Assembly: GCA_019637615.1 (NCBI GenBank)
Contig: JAHBVJ010000001.1
Location: 124,001 to 188,000 of the forward strand
From: Anaerolineae bacterium
GTDB taxonomy: Bacteria > Chloroflexota > Anaerolineae > Aggregatilineales > UBA2796
Length of the DNA stretch: 64,000 nucleotides
Direction: 5' to 3'
The translations under genes and the position numbers were made by a program. Below the pieces are notes generated by a model that was not told the DNA's origin, searched no databases, and saw nothing but the letters and a program-made list of their open reading frames with translations. Position 1 is the first letter of the stretch. Every line of letters starts with the position of its first letter. Positions 25,328 to 33,384 of the stretch are shown here, in pieces.

Positions 25328-25396
25328 ATGGATTCACCTCAAACGGCAGATAGCAGATTAGACAGATGATTATATCAGCGATAGAGCGCTGGCTGA

Positions 25397-26134
25397 TTAC
25401 CACGCCAGCGCCAACAGTGGGAACCGCGCTCCTGTCTGCTTGACGATGGCGAGGAAGATCGGGGAAGTGGTGGGGGCAAGACTGCCGCCCGCTGGCTCGA
25501 CCGTGATCCCGAAGAGGTAATCTTGCTGGTTGGGTTGAACGGGAATATCCAACAAGACTTGTTCGGTGGTAGCAGTCATGCTGAACACGCCCATACTGCG
25601 CGGAGTCGAGTCTACGATGATCCAGGCTTGATACTGACGATCTGAGGGCAGGGTAGGCAGTGCGGCCACCACGACAGCTTTATCCGCGTTGGGTACGGTG
25701 ATGACTTCGACTGTGCCCGTGCTGCTGGCTTGCGGTTGCAAGGTGATATGCTGCGCGCTGGCATTGGCGACAATGGCGTTGATCTGCTGCTGGCGGTTGT
25801 TCGCGTCGATGGCACGATAGCCAAGATAGACGCCGAAGACCACCACGATCAGCGCCGCGATAGCAAGTACGATACGCAGGGGTGTGATTACTGGCGTGCG
25901 TGGCTGCGCTTCTTTGGCGAGTCGTGCTTTGAAATCCGCAGTCAGGTGCGCTGGCGCTGGCTGACGTGGGGTAAGCGCCGCCATCCCGACCATCGTCTCG
26001 GCATAGGAACTTAGTTCAGCGCGGGCTTCCGGCGAGCGCGCCAACAGCGCATCAACTTGGGTGCGCTCCTCTTCGGACAGCGCCCCTAACGCATAAGCCG
26101 GAATCAGATCAAATAGTTCCGCGTCGTTCATCAC
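25397..26134 (-). CDS. Anti-sigma factor, RskA-type
   Basis: The 245-residue protein has an N-terminal zinc-finger-like helical region without the HxxxCxxC motif (FDLIPAYALGALSEEERTQV), a single membrane helix (about 87-108, IVLAIAALIVVVFGVYLGYR) and an extracytoplasmic RskA-type beta domain (about 130-245, with AWIIVDSTPRSMGVF). It should hold the adjacent ECF sigma factor at the membrane until released by proteolysis. It follows the sigma gene by 126 nt on the same strand. Two ATGs in a row start it; either could be used. Confidence 0.93.
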   Translation of the reverse strand: MMNDAELFDLIPAYALGALSEEERTQVDALLARSPEARAELSSYAETMVGMAALTPRQPAPAHLTADFKARLAKEAQPRTPVITPLRIVLAIAALIVVVFGVYLGYRAIDANNRQQQINAIVANASAQHITLQPQASSTGTVEVITVPNADKAVVVAALPTLPSDRQYQAWIIVDSTPRSMGVFSMTATTEQVLLDIPVQPNQQDYLFGITVEPAGGSLAPTTSPIFLAIVKQTGARFPLLALAW

Positions 26135-26260
26135 TGCACTTATCAGACTACTCCGACGTTCAACGGTAGTAAACGTCTTTATAGGATCATTACGTTAAAA
26201 GCCGCTTGCTAGATTTATCCGCAAACGCCTTTGTTATGATTTGCACATCCTTCACATCTG

Positions 26261-26815
26261 TCAATTATTCTCTTGCCACGCATCACGCAGCTTTTGCATC
26301 CCCAAACGCATCCGCGTTTTGACCGTGCCTAAAGGGAGCTTCAGATGTTCGGCAATTTCACTTTGCGACATGCCACCATAATAGCTGAGGTTCAAGACCT
26401 CATACTGTTCAGGCGGGAGTGCCTGCATGGCGAACTTTAGCCCTTGCAGCCGTTCACGGTCACGCCAATCGTCCGGCATAGCGCTGGCGGCGATATTATC
26501 CGTCTCATCCAAGGACTCGCGGTCGTCCGCCAAGTTCACCTGCCGCCCGCGTTGGCGTAGTTTATCGATGGCGACATTACGCGCGATCCCGATCAGCCAT
26601 GCTACCAGTGATCCCCGCGCCGGATCGAACTGCGCTGTATTTTGCCATACGCGCATAAAGGTATCTTGGACACATTCTTCGGCGGTGCCGTTGTCATTCA
26701 AGACGCGGTAACTGATGCTGTAGATAAGATCGGCGTAGCGCGCATGTAGGGCTACCATGGCGTCTTGATTGCGGCGTTTAATTTGCTCTAGCAGCTTCGC
26801 ATCGTCCATGATCAT
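26261..26815 (-). CDS. ECF-type sigma factor (SigK-like)
   Basis: The protein directs RNA polymerase to stress or envelope genes. Region 2 (about residues 8-80) has LHARYADLIYSISYRVLND and CVQDTFMRVWQN; region 4 (about 120-180) has LPPEQYEVLNLSYYGGMSQSE and LGTVKTRMRLGMQKL. I start at 26815 (MIMDDAKLLEQ); a longer frame starts at 26848 but its extra 11 residues lack support, and 26809 is a third choice. The anti-sigma gene is next on the same strand, so a classic sigma/anti-sigma unit is expected, with likely autoregulation that I could not confirm from promoter motifs. Confidence 0.93.
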   Translation of the reverse strand: MIMDDAKLLEQIKRRNQDAMVALHARYADLIYSISYRVLNDNGTAEECVQDTFMRVWQNTAQFDPARGSLVAWLIGIARNVAIDKLRQRGRQVNLADDRESLDETDNIAASAMPDDWRDRERLQGLKFAMQALPPEQYEVLNLSYYGGMSQSEIAEHLKLPLGTVKTRMRLGMQKLRDAWQENN

Positions 26816-27029
26816 CACTTTGCGACAGCACCCCGGAAGAAGTCCCATCCAAAGATAAGCAAAGCTGGCAAATTTCGCAAATCGGAATTGGATTTTTTAT
26901 GAAATCGGCGCAATTTCTGGCACACTATCTTTACAGTAACCGAAGTATCATGATAGGCTATTTGGGCATAATGCACAACCGCCTGTCACCATCAGGCCAT
27001 TCACCGAAACCAAGCTGGAGTTACCACTC

Positions 27030-27902
27030 ATGTCCAGTATGCTCGCCACCACCAGTGAACGCCGCGCTGTCGAAGCGCCGTCGCTCGATCTACGCATCGT
27101 CCCGATCAACAGCCTTGTTCCACACGAAGAACATGACCATCAACGCGCCGAACCGCTGATCGGGCGTGTCCGTGAGGCCGGTACGTGGTTGAACCCGCCC
27201 ATCGTCGCGCCGTTGGACGCGACTCGCTACGTGATCCTCGACGGCGCAAACCGTCATTATGCGTTAACGCACCTCGGCTATGATTACATCCTTGTGCAAG
27301 TTGTTGATTACGAGAGCGAGCAAGTCCATTTAACGACGTGGAATCATGTGGTTAGCGGGATGTCGTGGTTCGAATTTCTGCGCAACATCCGCGAGATCGA
27401 TCATGTACAGGTCGAGAGCGCCGATTTGCTGAATGCACGCGCCGCCGTCGCGCGTCGATCTGTGTTGGCTTACACCGTGCTGGACGATAACCGCGCTTAT
27501 ACGCTCAACAGCTTCGATCCGAGCATCGGGGCACGGACGGCGCTGCTCCGGCAAGTGGTGGATACCTACAAGCGCAGCGGCGTGCTAAACCGCATCAATA
27601 CGGACGTGTTGAGCCGTGCCCGCGTCGATTTCCCGAAAGCAGTGGCGATTGTCGTGTTCCCCCACTACCAACCCGCCGAAATCCTCGTCGCCGCGCGGGA
27701 TGGCCTGCTGCTGCCGCCGGGGATCAGCCGACATGTGATTCAGGGGCGGGCGATGCGGCTGCATTATCCGCTGGACGAATTCCGCGCCAATAACGAGACG
27801 CTGGCGGCTAAGAATGAAAAGCTGCGGGTGTGGATGCAAGAGCGGAACGCGCAGAAGCGAGTGCGTTTTTATGCGGAATCGACGTATGTGTTCGACGAGT
27901 AA
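27030..27902 (+). CDS. ParB/Srx-fold protein (SerK/SbnI-like)
   Basis: The 290-residue protein contains the ParB-N/sulfiredoxin fold near the N-terminus: IVPINSLVPHEEHD, then VILDGANRHYALTHLGYDYI, where DGxNRxxAL matches the nucleotide-binding loop of ParB-N and of the free serine kinases SerK/SbnI. Its C-terminal half (about 140-260) ends with LLLPPGISRHVIQGRAMRL, which resembles SbnI-like proteins rather than ParB centromere-binding proteins. There is no helix-turn-helix typical of ParB. So a small-molecule kinase or regulator is more likely than plasmid partition. No partner gene (parA, siderophore genes) is near. GGAG precedes the start. It is divergent from the sigma factor. Confidence 0.72.
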   Translation: MSSMLATTSERRAVEAPSLDLRIVPINSLVPHEEHDHQRAEPLIGRVREAGTWLNPPIVAPLDATRYVILDGANRHYALTHLGYDYILVQVVDYESEQVHLTTWNHVVSGMSWFEFLRNIREIDHVQVESADLLNARAAVARRSVLAYTVLDDNRAYTLNSFDPSIGARTALLRQVVDTYKRSGVLNRINTDVLSRARVDFPKAVAIVVFPHYQPAEILVAARDGLLLPPGISRHVIQGRAMRLHYPLDEFRANNETLAAKNEKLRVWMQERNAQKRVRFYAESTYVFDE

Positions 27903-27978
27903 GTGAAGCGGAAGCGTCTAGACTTCGCGCTGATCTAAACAACCCCGACTCTGCCATTAGGTGCCATAATGAGCCGTC

Positions 27979-28005
27979 TTGGCAATATTGGCAACGTTGG
28001 CAACA
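27979..28005 (+). repeat. Three tandem 9-bp units before the serine hydrolase gene
   Basis: ttggcaata, ttggcaacg and ttggcaaca follow one another 13 nt before the ATG at 28018 and directly before the GAGG ribosome binding site. The regular 9-bp spacing could be a protein-binding site; it is not a tRNA or RBS part. Confidence 0.55.
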
Positions 28006-28017
28006 TGAGGAGCCTAT

Positions 28018-29472
28018 ATGCAGAGTCGATTACCGCGCAGTACCCCGGAAGCGCAAGGGTTGGCCTCCACTGCGTTACTTAATTTTCTGACTGAAGTTGA
28101 ACAAAACATCCATGAACTACATAGTTTTATGCTGGTTCGGCACGATCACGTCGTCGCAGAGGGCTGGTGGAAGCCTTACGCGCCAGAACTCCCTCATATG
28201 CTGTTTTCACTCAGCAAGAGCTTCACCTCGACCGCGATAGGCTTGGCGGTAGGGGAAGGCCGTTTGTCGGTGGAAGACAAGGTTATCTCCTTCTTCCCCG
28301 ATGACTTGCCCGCTACGGTTAGCCCGAAGCTTGCAGCGATGCGTGTGCATGATCTGCTGGCGATGGCGACCGGACACGATGTTGACGCCACCGAGAAATC
28401 GACCCAAGCCAGCACATGGGTGAAAGGCTTCTTGGCGCAACCCGTCGAGCATGAACCGGGCACGCACTTCGTATATAACAGCGCCGCCACCTACATGCTT
28501 TCCGCGATCATCCAGAAATTGACGGGGATGACGCTGCTGGAATACCTGAAGCCGCGTTTGTTCGACCCGCTGGGCATCGAGAACCCGACATGGGAACAAT
28601 CGCCACAGGGCATCAATACGGGCGGTTGGGGACTTAACATCCGCACCGAGGACATCGCGTGCTTCGGGCAGATGTATTTGCAAGGCGGAGTCTGGAAGGG
28701 GAAACTGTTGATCGCGGAGGAATGGATAAAAACCGCCACCTCCAAACAGGTCAATAACGACAGCAACCAAGCTGTCGATTGGAAGCAGGGCTACGGTTAT
28801 CAGTTCTGGCGCTGCCAGCACAACGCGTATCGTGGCGACGGGGCGTTCGGTCAGTACTGCATCGTGATGCCCGATCAAGATGCCGTGATCGCGATCACCA
28901 GCGGCGTGGGCGATATGCAAGCCGTGCTCACCGCGATCTGGACACATCTGCTGCCCGCGATGAAAGGCACGCCGCTGCCAGATAACAGCGCTGCGCAATC
29001 CCAACTAAAGGGACGGTTGGCAGGGCTGGCATTCTTGCCACCACAAGGGAAGGCTACCTCTCCGATGGCAGCGACGGTTTCCGGCAAGCAATACCAGATC
29101 GAAGCGGGCGCGCCAAATCCTGATCCTAGAGTGCCAACCCTCAAAACGATGACGTTCGATTTCGGGCAAGCGGGATGTACGGTAACCATCCGCACGGATA
29201 AAGATGAGCAGCAGTGTACGTGTGGATATGGCACGTGGCAAGAAGGCAGTCTCACGTTGTTTCCGCACAGCCCGAAGCTGATTTCGAGCGGCGTATGGAG
29301 CAGCGAAAATACTTTCACCATAACGCAGCGTTTTTATGAGACGCCGTTTTGCCATACGCTGAATTGTCAGTTCAAGGGCGATGACTTGAGCATCGACGCG
29401 AACGTGAATGTGTCGTTCGGGCCGACGAAATACGTCGTGACGGGACACGCGGAAAAACAAGAAGTCCGGTGA
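28018..29472 (+). CDS. Serine hydrolase, class C beta-lactamase family
   Basis: The 484-residue protein has the penicillin-binding/beta-lactamase fold with the nucleophile motif LFSLSKSFTS (SxxK, Ser about 64) and the YNS motif in FVYNSAATYML. About residues 10-330 are this domain. The rest (about 345-484) is a beta-rich C-terminal domain with four cysteines, of lipocalin-like or unknown type. There is no signal peptide, so it is probably cytoplasmic. Relatives include esterases and D-aminopeptidases, so resistance to antibiotics should not be assumed. GAGGAG precedes the ATG. Confidence 0.9.
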   Translation: MQSRLPRSTPEAQGLASTALLNFLTEVEQNIHELHSFMLVRHDHVVAEGWWKPYAPELPHMLFSLSKSFTSTAIGLAVGEGRLSVEDKVISFFPDDLPATVSPKLAAMRVHDLLAMATGHDVDATEKSTQASTWVKGFLAQPVEHEPGTHFVYNSAATYMLSAIIQKLTGMTLLEYLKPRLFDPLGIENPTWEQSPQGINTGGWGLNIRTEDIACFGQMYLQGGVWKGKLLIAEEWIKTATSKQVNNDSNQAVDWKQGYGYQFWRCQHNAYRGDGAFGQYCIVMPDQDAVIAITSGVGDMQAVLTAIWTHLLPAMKGTPLPDNSAAQSQLKGRLAGLAFLPPQGKATSPMAATVSGKQYQIEAGAPNPDPRVPTLKTMTFDFGQAGCTVTIRTDKDEQQCTCGYGTWQEGSLTLFPHSPKLISSGVWSSENTFTITQRFYETPFCHTLNCQFKGDDLSIDANVNVSFGPTKYVVTGHAEKQEVR

Positions 29473-29493
29473 TATTCACCTCGTGAGCAAGCA

Positions 29494-29521
29494 CCACACC
29501 TCGATTACGGTTGAGGTGTGG
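29494..29521. terminator. Bidirectional hairpin between convergent genes
   Basis: A perfect 9-bp stem (29494-29502 with 29513-29521) and 10-nt loop lies between the serine hydrolase and the TPR gene, overlapping the last codons of the latter. Confidence 0.6.
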
Positions 29522-31298
29522 CTGGATCGGCTGGATCAGACGCGGAATCGGGATTGGACGCGTCTGCTTCGTGCATGGCGACGTAGTCGGTGGCTTGTCG
29601 ATAGTACTTGTCAAGGTTTGTCCGGCAGTACGCAGGCCAACGCTCAAGCGCGAGGTTGAAGTAATGTAACGCTTCCTGCGTATTGCCTTTGGCATCGTAA
29701 GCACTCGCCGTCGTGAAATATACGCCCCACCATGTGGGATGTTTTTCGATGACCTTGGCGGCTGTCTGAATCGCCGCGTCATTCTCCCCGCGTTTGAGGT
29801 GCAGCCAAGCTTCCGTCGGTAAGCCTTCAGCCGGCTTGAGCTGTCGAGCATTGTGGAGATCAACGGCGGCTCGATAGTATTCGCCTAGTTCGATGTACGT
29901 GGAAGCACGGTCAACGTAGAGGAAATGATCGTCAGGATAGCGCTCGATCAGCCGCGTATATTCGACAATGGCTTGAGCATAGTCTTCCTGCTGCTTATAG
30001 ACATATGCACGATTCCGCAAAACATGCCTGTCGTTTGGCTTTAGCGTCAAGGCTGTCTCCAGTTCACGGTGTGCTTGCTCGAAATCGTGTACATCGGCGT
30101 GAAGATAAGCACGGAATCGATAAATACGCACATCATGCGGCGCTATCCGCTGCGCAGCAGCAAAATCGTTGAAAGCACCGTCGCGGTCGCCAAGCTCCCG
30201 GTACAATAGCCCCCGATAGAGCAAGCCTCCAAGATCGTCCGGCTTGACCCTCAAGATGGCATTGAAATCCACGAGGGCTAAATCCAATTGATCGTCCCGT
30301 TGGTAACTCAGGGCGCGGTTCAACAAGGCGATAGGATTAGTGGGAATCAGGTCAAGCGCCCGCGTCTCGTCCTCGATGGCCTTGTCGTATTGCTCTTTCC
30401 GATGCCACGCTACGCCACGATTCAAATAGCCCAGCGGATTGTCAGGCGCAAGCGGTATGGCCCGATTGAATTCCTCAAGAGCACTATCTAGGTCATTCAG
30501 ATGAAGATAGGCGATCCCACGATTCATTACGACGGGCACCCTATAAGAATCGGGCGGGCACGCCCGCAGAATCAAGGAATAGCACGCTGCTAAAGCAACT
30601 TCATCCTGCGCTTCCTCGTATTTCTGCGCGGCGAAAGCCAACAGCCAGAGAACGCTAATGTCATAAGCATTCTCGCGCAAAAATTCTATGCTTATGGGTA
30701 AACGTGGCATTATTTCAGCGTTGGGAGTGGGACGCTTTGGTCGCCGTGGTGGCGGTTTACCGAACCACTGCATTATTCGCGCCGAGCATGAAATGTTCTC
30801 ACCCGATGGTGCAACGTTGATTTCGACCCGATCACCGCTATCTACGTAGTTCTCGATGGCGATCTCCATACGTCGATTCAGTTCACGAGGAGAGATCGTG
30901 ATGCGGTTGAGTATGGCGTCGGTAATCGAGTCGTGTAGATCGAGCAGACCAAGCAGCAGGTGTCCGGTGCCGATTGAGGCGTGATGAGCATCACGTGCAC
31001 GCTCGACAGCATATTCAAGCACGGCTTTGCTCCCCTCGGTAAGCTGCCTCGGAATATTCTTTTCAGCAGTCCAGAGTACCACATCTTGCAGCTTGCTAAC
31101 GATCAGATTCTGCAAGTCTGGATAACTCATCCCTTCCAGTTTGCGCAGTATGGAGGAAGCCGCCCCTTCTACCACCCAAAGTCCTGTCCACAGATGGGCA
31201 GGATCGATCAACTGATGATTAGCGGTCTCCGCGACTTTGTCTGCCACCTCAAACACGACGCGGGCGAAAGGCGTGAAGCGCTCCAGATTATTCACCAT
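29505..31298 (-). CDS. Clp_N-TPR protein, second copy
   Basis: The 597-residue protein has two Clp_N-type repeats at its N-terminus (about residues 8-150): FTPFARVVFEVADKVAE, then EGSKAVLEYAVERARDAHHA and IGTGHLLLGLLD. Those patterns match the substrate or adaptor-binding N-domain of ClpA/ClpC, but there is no AAA+ ATPase. From about residue 215 to 570 come about nine TPR repeats (for example YLNRGVAWHRKEQYDKAIED). It probably forms a scaffold or adaptor. I start at 31298 (MVNNLERF); this overlaps the stop of the gene upstream by 11 nt, so the two are translationally coupled. Confidence 0.86.
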   Translation of the reverse strand: MVNNLERFTPFARVVFEVADKVAETANHQLIDPAHLWTGLWVVEGAASSILRKLEGMSYPDLQNLIVSKLQDVVLWTAEKNIPRQLTEGSKAVLEYAVERARDAHHASIGTGHLLLGLLDLHDSITDAILNRITISPRELNRRMEIAIENYVDSGDRVEINVAPSGENISCSARIMQWFGKPPPRRPKRPTPNAEIMPRLPISIEFLRENAYDISVLWLLAFAAQKYEEAQDEVALAACYSLILRACPPDSYRVPVVMNRGIAYLHLNDLDSALEEFNRAIPLAPDNPLGYLNRGVAWHRKEQYDKAIEDETRALDLIPTNPIALLNRALSYQRDDQLDLALVDFNAILRVKPDDLGGLLYRGLLYRELGDRDGAFNDFAAAQRIAPHDVRIYRFRAYLHADVHDFEQAHRELETALTLKPNDRHVLRNRAYVYKQQEDYAQAIVEYTRLIERYPDDHFLYVDRASTYIELGEYYRAAVDLHNARQLKPAEGLPTEAWLHLKRGENDAAIQTAAKVIEKHPTWWGVYFTTASAYDAKGNTQEALHYFNLALERWPAYCRTNLDKYYRQATDYVAMHEADASNPDSASDPADPATPQP

Positions 31299-32784
31299 CG
31301 TTTGCTGTCTCCACATCGCCCGTGTTCACCGACATAGTAGGCTTGTGCTGGTCAAGAAAATCGCGCATTTCTTGTGCGATGTGCGCTGTCATTGGTTCAT
31401 CAACCGTTTTCCATAATTCCAGCGACCGCTTGAAATCTCTCAGCGCGCCATGAATATCGTGTTGGGCGGCTTTTGCCGCGCCACGACTGTAATAGGCTGC
31501 TCCATTTTGGGGATCAATCTCAATGGCTCGCTTGCAATACTGGATAGCCTTCTCGTACTCGCCACGCATCAAGGTCAGCCAGCCTAAATTGCTGTGCGCA
31601 TAGCTCCACAGTGGGCGCGCCACGAAGATAGTCTCAAAGTCGGTTTGAGCGCCGTCGTAGTCCTGTAGATAGACCTTCGCTGTGCCCCGATTGTGATACG
31701 CAGCATAGTCATTCGGAGTTTGTTTCAACACCGTATCGAAGTCTATGATTGCCCAGTGGAAATCACGCTTGTGCATCCTGACTAGCGCACGTCCAATTAA
31801 TGCCGCTGGGAGGTCAGGGTAAATATTGAGGGCTTGATTGAAGTCGGCTAGCGCGTTATCAAGTTCATTTTTCTGTAGCCAGCCCCTGCCTCGATGTACG
31901 TAGCCTTCCCACGCACGAGGAGCGTGGCGCAGACCTTCGCTCAGGTCTTTGAGACTTCGCTCTAGGTCGTTCACACTCAAATAGGCATAGCCACGCAGCA
32001 AAAACGCCCATGTTAAGAACGGATTCAACTGGATCGCTCGACTGCAATCTAACGCTGCTTCAAGGAACTTTTCCCGTTGGATGAGGATCGAGGCGCGGTA
32101 CGTGTACAAGGCTGCGCAAGTAGGCAGCGCCTCAATACACACTGCTAAATAATCGGTCGTTGTGAAGGAGGGACGCGGTTGCAGCGGCGGCAATCCAACC
32201 GCCCCTTTTATCCAACGGCCTGTGCGTTCCAGCCCCGTCGGCTGCACTGAAACCGTGTCGAATTTCTTGTGGGTTTGCAGCCGTTCGCGCTCGGCAGTCG
32301 TCGGCAGCGGATCGTCGCTGGAACCGCCGCTATGCAGCAGTGCTTGATGCAGCAGCGCACGAAGTACCAGATGCGAAAGCTGAGTAGACTTCAAAACTTC
32401 GCGTAGCCATGTCGGATAGGAACGGAGCATCGCCAGCAATACATGCGCAGTGGTGATTTGCGTATGACCGAGATAGCGCACCTCCTTCGCTGCTTGTGCA
32501 AGAGTGGCTTTCAAGGAGTCCGACAGCTTCGACGGTGTGTATGGTGTACCACGTTCAGAATAGTTGGACAACAACTGCGACATGATCTGCTGGCTGTCAA
32601 GGCCAAGCCCAACAGCCCAGTCATTGCCGATGCCCTTGACTGTGAAACAGGTGATGAAGAGGTGCTGCGGGCCGATGGTACGGTGGTTATAGCGTTTGGC
32701 GTAAGCTTCGGCGGTCAAAAACGCTTGTCGTAAGCTCGGTGAAACATGGTCGAGATGGGGTTCCGACGCTGCCGAGACCATCAT
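31288..32784 (-). CDS. Clp_N-TPR protein, first copy
   Basis: The 498-residue paralogue has a Clp_N-like N-terminus (about 10-145: HVSPSLRQAFLTAEAYAKRY, IGPQHLFITCF, and the second repeat QITTAHVLLAMLRS), then a linker with SSDDPLPTTAERE, then eight TPR repeats (about 215-485), such as YAHSNLGWLTLMRGEYEKAI. It lacks any AAA+ domain. I start at 32784, where ATGA overlaps the stop of the DinB-like gene, which strongly supports this choice; a longer frame would begin inside that gene. It precedes its partner in a three-gene operon. Confidence 0.87.
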   Translation of the reverse strand: MMVSAASEPHLDHVSPSLRQAFLTAEAYAKRYNHRTIGPQHLFITCFTVKGIGNDWAVGLGLDSQQIMSQLLSNYSERGTPYTPSKLSDSLKATLAQAAKEVRYLGHTQITTAHVLLAMLRSYPTWLREVLKSTQLSHLVLRALLHQALLHSGGSSDDPLPTTAERERLQTHKKFDTVSVQPTGLERTGRWIKGAVGLPPLQPRPSFTTTDYLAVCIEALPTCAALYTYRASILIQREKFLEAALDCSRAIQLNPFLTWAFLLRGYAYLSVNDLERSLKDLSEGLRHAPRAWEGYVHRGRGWLQKNELDNALADFNQALNIYPDLPAALIGRALVRMHKRDFHWAIIDFDTVLKQTPNDYAAYHNRGTAKVYLQDYDGAQTDFETIFVARPLWSYAHSNLGWLTLMRGEYEKAIQYCKRAIEIDPQNGAAYYSRGAAKAAQHDIHGALRDFKRSLELWKTVDEPMTAHIAQEMRDFLDQHKPTMSVNTGDVETANDGE

Positions 32785-33275
32785 TCCTCCGAGCGGTTGA
32801 GCCACGCTTCGATCTGGTCGGCATGTTCGCGGTAATGATGCGTGCCGTCGCTTTCCACGTACTGCCACATGGGCGTGTCTTCTGCCCAATCATAGCGGTT
32901 GGGATTGGAAAGCTGATCCTCGGACAGTGATTCGACCAAGGTAGCATATTGGCGGAACGATTCATAGAAGCGTGTGCGTACTTCGGTGAGCGGGCGATCT
33001 TTGTACTGCGCATATGCGGCGGCGTTCAAGGCATCGAGGTCAAACGGTTGGTCGAAGATTTCGGGTTTGCGGTTATGCAGCGCCGCTTCCAATATTTGAC
33101 TGCCGCGATCTTCCCAGAATGAGACATGCGCCATGATGTCTTTGATCGACCATGCCGCCATCACGCCGGACTCTTGCAGTTGTGCATCGTTCAGCCGACT
33201 GATCAGCAGTTCGAGCCGACGACGCTCGGCGTATAGCTGCTCAAGGACATCTGCTTTATTCTCTGGTTTGCCCAT
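32781..33275 (-). CDS. DinB-like / DUF1706 four-helix-bundle protein
   Basis: The 164-residue protein is helical, with the motif AAWSIKDIMAHVSFWEDRG near residue 45, typical of ClbS/DfsB (DUF1706) and DinB-like proteins, and HYREHADQIEAWLNRSEE at the C-terminus. His residues in AHVSFWE and HYREHADQ may bind metal. ClbS itself protects against colibactin, but no such function can be assigned here. Members of this superfamily act on thiols or are of unknown role. It is the first gene of the operon with the two Clp_N-TPR genes, overlapping the next by 4 nt. Confidence 0.85.
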   Translation of the reverse strand: MGKPENKADVLEQLYAERRRLELLISRLNDAQLQESGVMAAWSIKDIMAHVSFWEDRGSQILEAALHNRKPEIFDQPFDLDALNAAAYAQYKDRPLTEVRTRFYESFRQYATLVESLSEDQLSNPNRYDWAEDTPMWQYVESDGTHHYREHADQIEAWLNRSEE

Positions 33276-33361
33276 CAGCTCACCTCATTCACGAGTATGG
33301 CGTAGTATAGAGGAATTTGGGGAGTGTGTATAGTCAAAAAAGCACGCTAAACTCAAGAAAT

Positions 33362-33375
33362 CAAATTTAAATTTG
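33362..33375. promoter_or_regulatory. Perfect 14-bp AT-rich palindrome before penicillin acylase
   Basis: caaatttaaatttg reads the same on both strands and ends next to the gggag ribosome binding site of the gene at 33385. It could be an operator that also affects translation, or chance in AT-rich DNA. Confidence 0.4.
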
Positions 33376-33384
33376 GGAGATTTT

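Noticed and set aside
28018..29472. Antibiotic-resistance beta-lactamase
   Set aside because: It has the SxxK and YxN motifs, but family members are commonly esterases or peptidases and there is no signal peptide; resistance cannot be inferred.
32784..32889. N-terminal extension of the first Clp_N-TPR gene
   Set aside because: It would overlap the DinB-like gene by over 100 nt and its sequence is Arg-rich and unlike the family; the ATGA overlap start fits better.
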